A stretch of 41,755 nt of DNA from Pseudoselenomonas ruminantium (lineage in GTDB: Bacteria > Bacillota > Negativicutes > Selenomonadales > Selenomonadaceae), in NCBI GenBank assembly GCA_015058625.1, contig SVCA01000015.1:1-41755 (forward strand). The letters run 5' to 3'. Below are positions 1-6,408 of this stretch, piece by piece. The translations under genes and the position numbers were made by a program. Numbering within the stretch: the stretch's first letter is position 1; each line of letters starts with the position of its first letter. The notes under the pieces were generated by a model. It saw nothing but the letters and a program-made list of their open reading frames with translations. It was not told where the DNA came from and ran no database searches.

Positions 1-38
1 CTTGTCTGGAGACGGACTGGGAGGATAGGGCGTTGCCA
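1..38 (+). rRNA. rrf: 5S rRNA, 3' end (partial)
   Basis: The first ~38 bases read like the last part of a bacterial 5S rRNA: a helix IV/V region (CTGGAGACGGACTGGGAGGA), then ATAGGGCG and the terminal strand GTTGCCAG that would pair with the missing 5' end. An intrinsic terminator follows 12 bases later, as expected for the end of an rrn operon. The 5' two thirds lie outside the window, so the pairing of the two ends cannot be checked here. Confidence 0.8.
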
Positions 39-50
39 GTTAAGCCAAGA

Positions 51-72
51 GCACCCTGCGGGGTGCTTTTTT
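51..72 (+). terminator. rRNA operon terminator
   Basis: A perfect 6-bp stem GCACCC/GGGTGC with loop TGCG is followed by six T. It lies directly after the 5S rRNA tail and before the XRE gene promoter. Confidence 0.85.
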
Positions 73-95
73 CGTATAAAAATGACAAAAAGGTC

Positions 96-139
96 TTGTG
101 TAAATTGAATTTCTGTGTTACACTTTTTGTGTAAATTGA
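96..139 (+). promoter_or_regulatory. Promoter and repeat operator of the XRE gene
   Basis: The -35 TTGTGT (96-101) and -10 TACACT (119-124) are separated by 17 bp. The 12-bp sequence TGTGTAAATTGA occurs twice in direct orientation, at 97-108 over the -35 and at 128-139 just past the expected start of transcription. Two identical sites bracketing a promoter suggest an operator for the XRE protein encoded immediately downstream, that is, autoregulation. The promoter call is from motifs; the operator role is inferred. Confidence 0.6.
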
Positions 140-166
140 TTTCACTGAATTTGAGAGGAAGCCGTT

Positions 167-571
167 ATGAAGTTCGCAGAAAAATTAAGGCAGCTACGAA
201 ATCAGAAGGGAATGAGTCAGGAGGCGGTAGCCAAAGCTATTGGCGTAACCCGTCGTACTTACATTTCCTATGAATTAGATGGCCGCTATCCGAAAGACAG
301 GGAACGATACACCAAGTTGGCAGAGGTTTTTGGGGTAGATGTGAATTACCTGTATACGGAGAATGAAGATTTTGTCAGCAGAGCCGGCCGGAAATATGGT
401 GACAGGGGGATAAAGCAGGCCACCGCCCTTGTCAGTGAATTATCCGGACTCTTTGCCGGTGGGGAGCTTACGGAGGAAGATCGGGATGCCGTAATGCAGT
501 CCCTGCAGGAAGCATATTGGCTGGCAAAAAAGGAAAACAGGAAGTACGGCAGCAGAAACTCGAAGGGGTGA
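167..571 (+). CDS. XRE-family HTH transcriptional regulator
   Basis: This is a 134-aa DNA-binding protein. Residues 4-63 form a Cro/C1-type helix-turn-helix (LRQLRNQKGMSQEAVAKAIG, then RRTYISYE and a LAEVFGVDVNYLY ending). The C-terminal half, rich in charged residues, has no domain I recognise. The start is set by GAGAGGA 7 nt upstream. It is followed after 4 nt by an ImmA-type peptidase gene. In ICEBs1 and many prophages such a pair is a repressor and the protease that removes it, so this protein is probably the repressor of its own promoter and the target of the peptidase. Its targets here are unknown. There are no integrase or phage genes nearby. Confidence 0.88.
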   Translation: MKFAEKLRQLRNQKGMSQEAVAKAIGVTRRTYISYELDGRYPKDRERYTKLAEVFGVDVNYLYTENEDFVSRAGRKYGDRGIKQATALVSELSGLFAGGELTEEDRDAVMQSLQEAYWLAKKENRKYGSRNSKG

Positions 572-575
572 GCAG

Positions 576-1097
576 ATGGACGCAGAGTGGTGCCATAATC
601 GGGCACGGGAAATTGTCAGGCAGGTCGGCAGCCGGGATATGAGGCGCATCGCCAAAGAACTGAATATCAAGGTGCTTTATAATGATAATTTTGTCAACCT
701 GCTGGGCATGTACTTTTGCAAGTGGCATCATCGGTTCATCATCCTCAATTCCAATTTGGATGATATCTGGCAGAATATGGTCATGGCCCATGAGATTGGC
801 CATGACCAGCTGCATCGGGATTTGGCCGGGCAGGGACAGCTGCAGGAGTTTGAGTTGTTTCGTTTGAACAGCCGCACGGAGTATGAGGCCAATGCCTTTG
901 CCGCCCATCTTCTGATGGATACGGACAGCGTTTATGCAGAGCTTAAAGAGGGCTGTGATGAGGTTACGCTGGCCCGGAAGATGAACTGCAACATCAATCT
1001 GGCCTTGGTGAAGCTGCAGGAGATGGCCAAGTTGGGGTACGATATCCGCCCCAGTGATGGTGTAGACAGCCAGTTTTTGAAACGGATACATGTATGA
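576..1097 (+). CDS. ImmA/IrrE-family metallopeptidase (DUF955)
   Basis: A 173-aa zinc metallopeptidase. The zinc site HEIGH lies at residues 72-76 and a second conserved element EYEANAFAAHLL begins at 102, with E104 the likely third ligand. The arrangement HExxH then about 28 residues then E(A)N is typical of ImmA/IrrE proteins, which cleave XRE-type repressors. It follows the XRE gene by 4 nt with its own ribosome site AAGGGGTGAG, so the two are cotranscribed. The family is certain from the motifs. That the neighbouring XRE protein is the substrate is inferred from pairing. Confidence 0.88.
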   Translation: MDAEWCHNRAREIVRQVGSRDMRRIAKELNIKVLYNDNFVNLLGMYFCKWHHRFIILNSNLDDIWQNMVMAHEIGHDQLHRDLAGQGQLQEFELFRLNSRTEYEANAFAAHLLMDTDSVYAELKEGCDEVTLARKMNCNINLALVKLQEMAKLGYDIRPSDGVDSQFLKRIHV

Positions 1098-1124
1098 GAA
1101 TTTACTTGTAATGGAGGCAGAAAA

Positions 1125-1343
1125 ATGTTAAATCAGGTTATTCATTTTGCAGTTGTGGTCAATGTGGCTTTGATTATGCTGGTAGTCTGCCTGTCTACCT
1201 ATATCACGATTCAGGGCCAGCGGCTTAAGGATTATAAATCAAAGACCGAGAAAATGCAGCTGGAAATTCGCTGGTATGAGAAGAAAAACAGCAGTCAGCA
1301 GACGGGGAAAACTCTGTCGGGAAACAGAAGTCTGGTGGCGTAA
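1125..1343 (+). CDS. Small single-pass membrane protein, unknown function
   Basis: A 72-aa protein not matched to any family I know. Residues 7-29 are a hydrophobic membrane segment (FAVVVNVALIMLVVCLSTYI). It is followed by a charged, probably helical stretch (QRLKDYKSKTEKMQLEIRWYEKK) and a polar tail. A clear GGAGG lies 8 nt before the ATG. It sits 27 nt after the peptidase gene with no terminator between, so it is probably the third gene of that unit. A role as membrane partner or effector of the XRE/ImmA pair is possible but not shown. Confidence 0.6.
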   Translation: MLNQVIHFAVVVNVALIMLVVCLSTYITIQGQRLKDYKSKTEKMQLEIRWYEKKNSSQQTGKTLSGNRSLVA

Positions 1344-1349
1344 AATATA

Positions 1350-1378
1350 TTGCTATTTCCATGCTGCGAGTGTATAAT
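1350..1378 (+). promoter_or_regulatory. Promoter of a short transcription unit
   Basis: A -35 TTGCTA (1350-1355) and consensus -10 TATAAT (1373-1378) are separated by 17 bp. The only downstream features before the terminator at 1536-1564 are two small hairpins and a 19-codon reading frame, giving an expected RNA of about 180 nt. Confidence 0.65.
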
Positions 1379-1449
1379 CAAGGTAACGGTTTGCACGAGT
1401 GCTAGACGCAGAAAATTTTTGCTGGAAGCGCGGTAAGGAGTGTGGAACA

Positions 1450-1509
1450 GTGAAGCTAGACAGCGTGAAACTAGTATTGGCGTGTTTGGCAGTATTTCTC
1501 TTTAGCTGA
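1450..1509 (+). CDS. Candidate 19-residue hydrophobic peptide
   Basis: A GTG-started frame encodes 19 residues: MKLDSVKLVLACLAVFLFS, charged at the N-terminus and hydrophobic after residue 7. AAGGAG lies at 1435-1440, 9 nt before the start. It lies between a consensus-like promoter (1350-1378) and an intrinsic terminator (1536-1564). It could be a membrane-inserted micropeptide, a leader peptide, or a chance frame in a small RNA. No family is recognised. The promoter and terminator are the stronger evidence; translation is inferred. Confidence 0.35.
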   Translation: MKLDSVKLVLACLAVFLFS

Positions 1510-1535
1510 TCTGGGGATAGAAAAGTTGAGGAGAG

Positions 1536-1564
1536 GAGCAGGGCATCTACGGCCCTGCTCTTTT
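1536..1564 (+). terminator. Intrinsic terminator of the short unit
   Basis: A perfect 9-bp stem GAGCAGGGC/GCCCTGCTC with a 7-nt loop runs into TTTT. It closes the transcript from the promoter at 1350-1378 and separates it from the ftsZ-like gene. Confidence 0.85.
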
Positions 1565-1569
1565 ATTAT

Positions 1570-1598
1570 TTGCAGATAAGGCCGGGTTATGGTAAAAT
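1570..1598 (+). promoter_or_regulatory. Promoter of the ftsZ-like operon
   Basis: TTGCAG (1570-1575) and TAAAAT (1593-1598) are separated by 17 bp, just after the preceding terminator and about 80 nt before the ATG of the ftsZ-like gene. Confidence 0.55.
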
Positions 1599-1679
1599 TT
1601 TCACTAGTGGGGGGCAGGAATCTGCCTTGGCTATGACGAATTACAAGTGAGATATGAGCCTTAGAGAGGGGAATACTCA

Positions 1680-2834
1680 ATGACCACAGATGAAACATTG
1701 GTGAAACCAAAAGTTAAGATAAAGGTATTTGGCGTTGGCGGTGGCGGCAACAGTGTTCTTATGCGCATGGGCCAGCACAATGAATTGGATATTGAGCTTT
1801 ATGCGGTGAATACGGATGCCAAGCAGCTGCAGATTACGGCGCAGGTTGGCGGTGTGAACTGCATTCAGATTGGTGAGAACCTGACCCGTGGACGGGGAAC
1901 TGGCGGCAATATTCAGATTGGTGAACAGGCTGCCAAGAATGATGCGGCAAAATTGCAGGCTGCCATGAACGGGGCGGATTTGGTTTTCGTCACGGCAGGC
2001 ATGGGGGGCGGCACCGGCACCGGGGCTGCACCGATTGTAGCCCGGCTGGCGAAGGAGATGGGAATTCTCTCCGTTGGCGTGGTGACGGTTCCCTTCGCCT
2101 TTGAGGGCAACCGCAAGAAGAAGGTGGCCCAGGAAGGCATTACCAAGATGCAGTCCCAGATGGATGCGCTGATTGCTGTGGAAAATGACAATCTGTCCAA
2201 GCTGCCGGAGAATCGCAAGATGTCTTTGGTGAAGGCTTTTGAATGTGCAGATAATATTTTGAAGCAGGCCATTAACTGTGTGGCAGAACTCATTCTGACA
2301 ACGGGGGTAATCAATGTGGACTTTGCGGATGTTACGACCATCTTCCGTCAGAGTGAGAGCAGTGATGCACTGCTGGGGATTGGTGTCAGCGAGCGCAGTG
2401 CTGTGGATGCGGTGAAGATTGCCGCAGAAAGTCCGCTCATTGACAAGGGGCTGACTGGTGCGCGCGGCATTATCCTCAATCTCACCGGAGACAGCACGCT
2501 GAGTCTTTATGATGTAGATGAGGCTACCCGCTATATCGTGAAGCATACGGACCCAGAAGTAAATATCATTTTGGGTACAGTGGAAGATAATACCATGAAG
2601 GGGGCCGTACAGGCCACCATCATTGCCACGGACTTTGCGGATAGTGTCGTAATGAAGGCTCCGACTGTAAAGGTGCCGGAAAGTGCCATTAAGAAGGAAA
2701 CCTTGCAGAAGGAAACTTTCCAGATGGAGGTGCCGGCCTTCATGAACAAAGATAAAAAGGAAGAGAAGCCGTCACAGCCTTTTGCGATTCCGGCCTTTAA
2801 GCTGACGGATTTGCCGGATAAGGACAGGAAATAA
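1680..2834 (+). CDS. FtsZ-like tubulin-family GTPase (divergent)
   Basis: A 384-aa protein of the FtsZ family, which polymerises with GTP at the division site. It has GVGGGGNS (18-25), the tubulin signature GGGTGTG (109-115) and the T7 loop NVDFAD (212-217), whose two aspartates drive GTP hydrolysis, so it should be an active polymer former. It differs from usual FtsZ at conserved places: ENDNL replaces the usual NDRLL, and the segment after the T7 loop is altered (TTIFRQSES). The tail carries two motifs like the FtsZ C-terminal peptide, EVPAF (350-354) and AIPAF (369-373), instead of one. AGAGGGGAA precedes the ATG. The next gene, tcdA, starts 19 nt later. It is outside a dcw cluster (no ftsA or mur genes nearby), so I read it as a second FtsZ. 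Whether the genome has another ftsZ cannot be seen. Confidence 0.85.
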   Translation: MTTDETLVKPKVKIKVFGVGGGGNSVLMRMGQHNELDIELYAVNTDAKQLQITAQVGGVNCIQIGENLTRGRGTGGNIQIGEQAAKNDAAKLQAAMNGADLVFVTAGMGGGTGTGAAPIVARLAKEMGILSVGVVTVPFAFEGNRKKKVAQEGITKMQSQMDALIAVENDNLSKLPENRKMSLVKAFECADNILKQAINCVAELILTTGVINVDFADVTTIFRQSESSDALLGIGVSERSAVDAVKIAAESPLIDKGLTGARGIILNLTGDSTLSLYDVDEATRYIVKHTDPEVNIILGTVEDNTMKGAVQATIIATDFADSVVMKAPTVKVPESAIKKETLQKETFQMEVPAFMNKDKKEEKPSQPFAIPAFKLTDLPDKDRK

Positions 2835-2853
2835 GAGAGGAAAGATTATAACA

Positions 2854-3612
2854 TTGAGCAATATACACAGATTTTCCCGTTCCGAGCTGCTCTTGGGACG
2901 GGAAGGGCTGGCAAGGCTGGCGTCTGCCACTGTCGCTGTCTTTGGCGTAGGTGGCGTAGGCTCCTTCGTAGCCGAAGGGCTGGCCCGGGCTGGTGTGGGG
3001 CATCTCGTGCTGGTGGATAATGATAAAATCAGTCTGACCAATATCAACCGGCAGCTCCATTCTATGACCTCTACAGTAGGCAGATCAAAGACTGCAGTCA
3101 TGCGGGAACGTATTATGGATATTAATCCTGCAGCTAAGGTAAATGAAATCAATGACTTTTATCTGCCGGATAATGCCGACAGTTTTTTTATTGGTGACTA
3201 TGATTATGTGGTAGATGCCATTGATACGGTGGCGGGCAAGGTGAGTCTGGCGGTGGAATGTCAGAAGCGCCGGCTGCCGCTGATTTCCAGCATGGGAGCA
3301 GGGAATAAGTTTGACCCCACGCGCTTTGTGGTGTCCGATATCTACAAGACCAGTGTTGACCCGCTGGCCCGCGTGATGCGCCGCAAATTAAAGCAGGCGG
3401 GCGTAAAGAAGCTCAAGGTGGTTTATTCCACCGAGGAGCCTCGCCAAATCATGCTGCCGGAAGATGGCGAAGCGGAGAAGAAGGGCAGTGCCGGGCGGAC
3501 CGCGCCGGGCAGCATGTCCTTCGTGCCCTCGGTGGCAGGTCTTATTATCGCCAGCGAGGTCGTCAAGGATTTGACAGGAAATTTCGGGAGTCAGCGGGAG
3601 GCAGATAAATGA
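2854..3612 (+). CDS. tcdA: tRNA threonylcarbamoyladenosine dehydratase (TcdA/CsdL-type)
   Basis: A 252-aa ThiF/E1-like enzyme that uses ATP to cyclise t6A at position 37 of ANN-decoding tRNAs. The N-terminus has the phrase RFSRSELLLG, then the nucleotide-binding loop FGVGGVGS (31-38) and LVLVDND with NINRQ after it. The C-terminus carries APGSMSFVPSVAGLIIASEV, as in YgdL/TcdA proteins. The length fits the family. The start is TTG at 2854, preceded by GAGAGGAAAG. The stop overlaps the next ATG by 4 nt (ATGA), so it is coupled to the GpsA-like gene. Other E1-like roles (MoeB, ThiF) are less likely because the TcdA-type tail is present. Confidence 0.85.
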   Translation: MSNIHRFSRSELLLGREGLARLASATVAVFGVGGVGSFVAEGLARAGVGHLVLVDNDKISLTNINRQLHSMTSTVGRSKTAVMRERIMDINPAAKVNEINDFYLPDNADSFFIGDYDYVVDAIDTVAGKVSLAVECQKRRLPLISSMGAGNKFDPTRFVVSDIYKTSVDPLARVMRRKLKQAGVKKLKVVYSTEEPRQIMLPEDGEAEKKGSAGRTAPGSMSFVPSVAGLIIASEVVKDLTGNFGSQREADK

Positions 3613-4574
3613 AAATTGCAGTGTTAGGCTGCGGCCGCTGGGGGTCTTTTCACGCCTGGTATGCCCAGCGTATTGGCCATCAGGTCATGCTTTGGGGCCG
3701 CAAGGGCTCGAAGCATTTGCAGGCGCTGCAGGAAACGCGGCAGAATGAATATCTGACCTTGCCGGAGACGGTGGAGCTTACGGATGATTTGGCCGCGGTG
3801 GTGGCCTTTGCCGATATTTTGATTATTTCCATCAGCGCCCAGAAACTGCGGGAGTTTTGCCGCCAGTTAAAGGCTTTGCCCAAGCTGGATGCGAAGAAGT
3901 TTGTCCTTTGCATGAAGGGGCTGGAGATCAGCACCGGCAAGCGCCTTACCACGGTGGTGGCGGAAGAACTGGGCACGGACAAGCAGGTGGCGGTATGGGT
4001 AGGCCCCGGCCATGTGCAGGATTTCATACGGGAGATTCCCAACTGTATGGTCATTGCCGCCAAGGAAATGCAGCTGACCCGGGAAATCGTCAATGCTTTT
4101 GCCAGCCCGTTAATCCGCTTCTATTACGGCGAGGATTTGCTGGGAACGGAAATCGGTGCGGCAGCGAAAAATGTTATGGGTCTGGCCGCCGGTATGCTGG
4201 ACGGTCTGGGCTACAGCAGCCTCAAGGGTGCGTTGATGGCCCGGGGCACTAAGGAATTATCCCGTCTTATTGAAAAGATGGGGGGCGACCGCATGACGGT
4301 GTATGGCCTCTCCCATTTAGGGGATTATGAAGCCACTCTCTTTTCCCCGTTCAGCAATAACCGCCGCTTTGGCGAGGAATTTGTCAAGGGGAAGAACTTT
4401 GGCAAATTGGCCGAAGGGGTGTATACGGTGACGGCATTGATGGATATTGCCCGGGAGTACCATTTGGAATTACCCATTTGTGCTACGGTCGATGCCATCA
4501 TCAATGAAGGAAAATCTCCACAGGAAGAACTCTTGAAGCTGTTTCTGCGGGATAAGAAGAGCGAACAGGAATGA
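3609..4574 (+). CDS. GpsA-like NAD(P)-dependent glycerol-3-phosphate dehydrogenase, divergent
   Basis: A 321-aa protein of the GpsA family, which makes glycerol 3-phosphate from dihydroxyacetone phosphate for phospholipids. It has an N-terminal Rossmann loop VLGCGRWG (5-12), KGLE in the middle, and a C-terminal domain with EIGAAAKNVMGLAAGMLDGL containing the catalytic-type lysine. It departs from canonical GpsA at the segment normally reading GPSFAEE, which is GPGHVQDF here, and in the NAD loop, which has RWGSF in place of WGTAL. The reaction is therefore likely but the substrate is not proven; a paralogous dehydrogenase is possible. It overlaps tcdA by 4 nt. Confidence 0.75.
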   Translation: MKIAVLGCGRWGSFHAWYAQRIGHQVMLWGRKGSKHLQALQETRQNEYLTLPETVELTDDLAAVVAFADILIISISAQKLREFCRQLKALPKLDAKKFVLCMKGLEISTGKRLTTVVAEELGTDKQVAVWVGPGHVQDFIREIPNCMVIAAKEMQLTREIVNAFASPLIRFYYGEDLLGTEIGAAAKNVMGLAAGMLDGLGYSSLKGALMARGTKELSRLIEKMGGDRMTVYGLSHLGDYEATLFSPFSNNRRFGEEFVKGKNFGKLAEGVYTVTALMDIAREYHLELPICATVDAIINEGKSPQEELLKLFLRDKKSEQE

Positions 4575-4577
4575 ACC

Positions 4578-4598
4578 GCCGGCGGACAGTCTGCCGGC
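4578..4598. repeat. Short inverted repeat between gpsA-like and FIST-GGDEF genes
   Basis: GCCGGC at 4578-4583 and 4593-4598 flank a 9-nt spacer that itself contains the palindrome GACAGTC. There is no T run, so it may be a weak attenuating hairpin or a protein site. Confidence 0.3.
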
Positions 4599-4625
4599 TG
4601 AACCGATAAGAAGGTATATGAACAG

Positions 4626-6380
4626 ATGAAGCAAATACCCTATGCCATACATACAATTAAAGAATTGCAGACTTGTGTGGAGGAAGTGCGGGAGACAAGC
4701 CGTCAGCTGAAGCAGCTTTCCGGCGTGCTGGTATCGGTTTTTATGGACCAGACGAAGAAGGCCATGCTGGAGGACATTCAAAAGTCCATTCGGGCTGTGT
4801 TCCCCGAGGCACAGGTGATTGGTGCTGTATCCAGCGGGGAAATTGTCAATGGCCAGCTTTTGGATCAGGGTGTGGCCGTGAATTTTACCCTGTTTGAAGA
4901 ATCTGAGGTGCGGGTCTTTGCCTTTGATTTTCTGGCCAAGAAGAGCAGTACCGCAGGGCGGGAACTCTTGTCCATTCTGCAGGCGGATAAGGAGGCCGCG
5001 GCGGTAGAGGTTATTTCCGCAGGTTTCCATTTGGATATCAATCCCTTTTTCAAGCAGCTGTCCGCAGCCCGGCGGAAGATTTTTTTCTTCGGCGGACTGG
5101 CAGATGATGGCAGCCTGGGGAAGAATGGTCTGGTGTTTACCCACTCGGCGCAGCTCCACCATGGCGTGGTCGTGGCTGTGTTCAGCGGGAAAACGCTCCA
5201 TGTGCAGGGCAGTTCCAGTTTTGGCTGGAAGCCTTTGGGACGCACCATGACGGTGACGAAGATGGAGGGGGACTTCTGTCTGCAGGAACTGGATGGCCGT
5301 TCGCCGCTGGAGGTTTTCGAGCGCTATCTGGCCATTCGGAATACGGAAGACTTTTTGGTGGAGGCGCTGACCTTTCCCTTTTATTTCGAGCGTCATGGTA
5401 CGATTTTGGCGCGTCATCCCCGCCGTTGCCGTGATGACGGCAGTATGGTGTTCGGCGCGGATTTGCATGTGGGCGAACAGGTGCGGTTGGCCTACGGCGA
5501 CCCTGGGGATATCATTGATAATGCCATGGCCCTGCAGGAGAAGATGGCGAGCTTCAAGCCGGAGGCAATCTTTGTCGTGAGCTGTGTGGCGCGCTGGATG
5601 CTGCTGGGCAGTGATACGGAGAAGGAACTGGCGATTTGTAAGCATTTGGCGCCATCGACAGGGTTCTATGCCTATGGGGAGTTCATGCGCAACAGTGGCG
5701 GTGAAATCATGGTGTCCAATATGACACTGGTGACCATTGCCATGCGCGAGGGCCTCAGCATGGGGCGGCAGTCCAATACGGTGCCGCCACGGCCCAAACT
5801 GAAGGGACATCGCTCCCTGATGGCCCGGCTGGTGCATTTCATCGAAACCACCACCAAGGAACTGGAGGAATCCAATCGTCAGCTCACGCATCTGGCACAG
5901 ATAGACAGGCTGACCGGACTCTTCAATCGCGGGGAAACGGAAGCCAATCTGAAAAAGCTGTTGCAGCATGCCAAGGAATTTCAGGAATCCCTGTCGGTTC
6001 TGATGATGGATGTGGACGATTTTAAGATTATCAATGACAGTTATGGTCATGCTGTGGGGGATGATACCTTAAAGGCCATTGCCCGGATTTTGCATAAGAA
6101 TACCCGGCGGGGAACGGATTTTCCCGGCCGCTGGGGCGGGGATGAGTTTTTCGTCATTTTGCCGGGAACTACAAATGACCGGGCAAGCGATATTGCCCAG
6201 CGCATAGGAACGCTCATCAATGAGCAGGCGCTTTTGCCGGATGGTGCAATGGTCACTACCAGTATCGGTGTGGTGACAGCTGCTACGGATGATACGCCGG
6301 ACAGCTTGTTCAAGCGGGCCGATAGTGCTCTCTATGAGGCCAAGTTGATTCGCGGTAAAAATAATGTTGTTGTCCACTAG
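4626..6380 (+). CDS. FIST sensor domain diguanylate cyclase
   Basis: A 584-aa signalling protein. FIST_N covers about residues 30-230 and FIST_C about 240-385. FIST domains are thought to sense small ligands such as amino acids. After a short helical linker a GGDEF domain spans about 415-580. The active-site motif GGDEF is intact at 504-508, and RGTD at 495-498, exactly five residues upstream, is an inhibitory I-site. The protein should therefore make c-di-GMP from two GTP and be inhibited by its product. There is no membrane segment, so it is cytoplasmic. The start is taken at the ATG 51 nt after the gpsA-like gene, with AAGAAGG upstream. Confidence 0.88.
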   Translation: MKQIPYAIHTIKELQTCVEEVRETSRQLKQLSGVLVSVFMDQTKKAMLEDIQKSIRAVFPEAQVIGAVSSGEIVNGQLLDQGVAVNFTLFEESEVRVFAFDFLAKKSSTAGRELLSILQADKEAAAVEVISAGFHLDINPFFKQLSAARRKIFFFGGLADDGSLGKNGLVFTHSAQLHHGVVVAVFSGKTLHVQGSSSFGWKPLGRTMTVTKMEGDFCLQELDGRSPLEVFERYLAIRNTEDFLVEALTFPFYFERHGTILARHPRRCRDDGSMVFGADLHVGEQVRLAYGDPGDIIDNAMALQEKMASFKPEAIFVVSCVARWMLLGSDTEKELAICKHLAPSTGFYAYGEFMRNSGGEIMVSNMTLVTIAMREGLSMGRQSNTVPPRPKLKGHRSLMARLVHFIETTTKELEESNRQLTHLAQIDRLTGLFNRGETEANLKKLLQHAKEFQESLSVLMMDVDDFKIINDSYGHAVGDDTLKAIARILHKNTRRGTDFPGRWGGDEFFVILPGTTNDRASDIAQRIGTLINEQALLPDGAMVTTSIGVVTAATDDTPDSLFKRADSALYEAKLIRGKNNVVVH

Positions 6381-6408
6381 GACTGTGTAAATTTAAGGGA
6401 GGAACAGA

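Noticed and set aside
96..1343. Prophage or integrative element
   Set aside because: Only a repressor-protease pair and a small membrane protein are present. There is no integrase, terminase or attachment repeat in the window.
1450..1564. Second type I toxin-antitoxin locus
   Set aside because: The peptide lacks the Fst/Ldr end. The terminator has no A run on its left side, and no facing promoter or direct repeat over the start was found.
4470..6050. A 526-codon open frame on the minus strand
   Set aside because: It is the mirror of the FIST-GGDEF gene, whose motifs are intact. It has no ribosome site, no known domain and His/Gln-rich composition.
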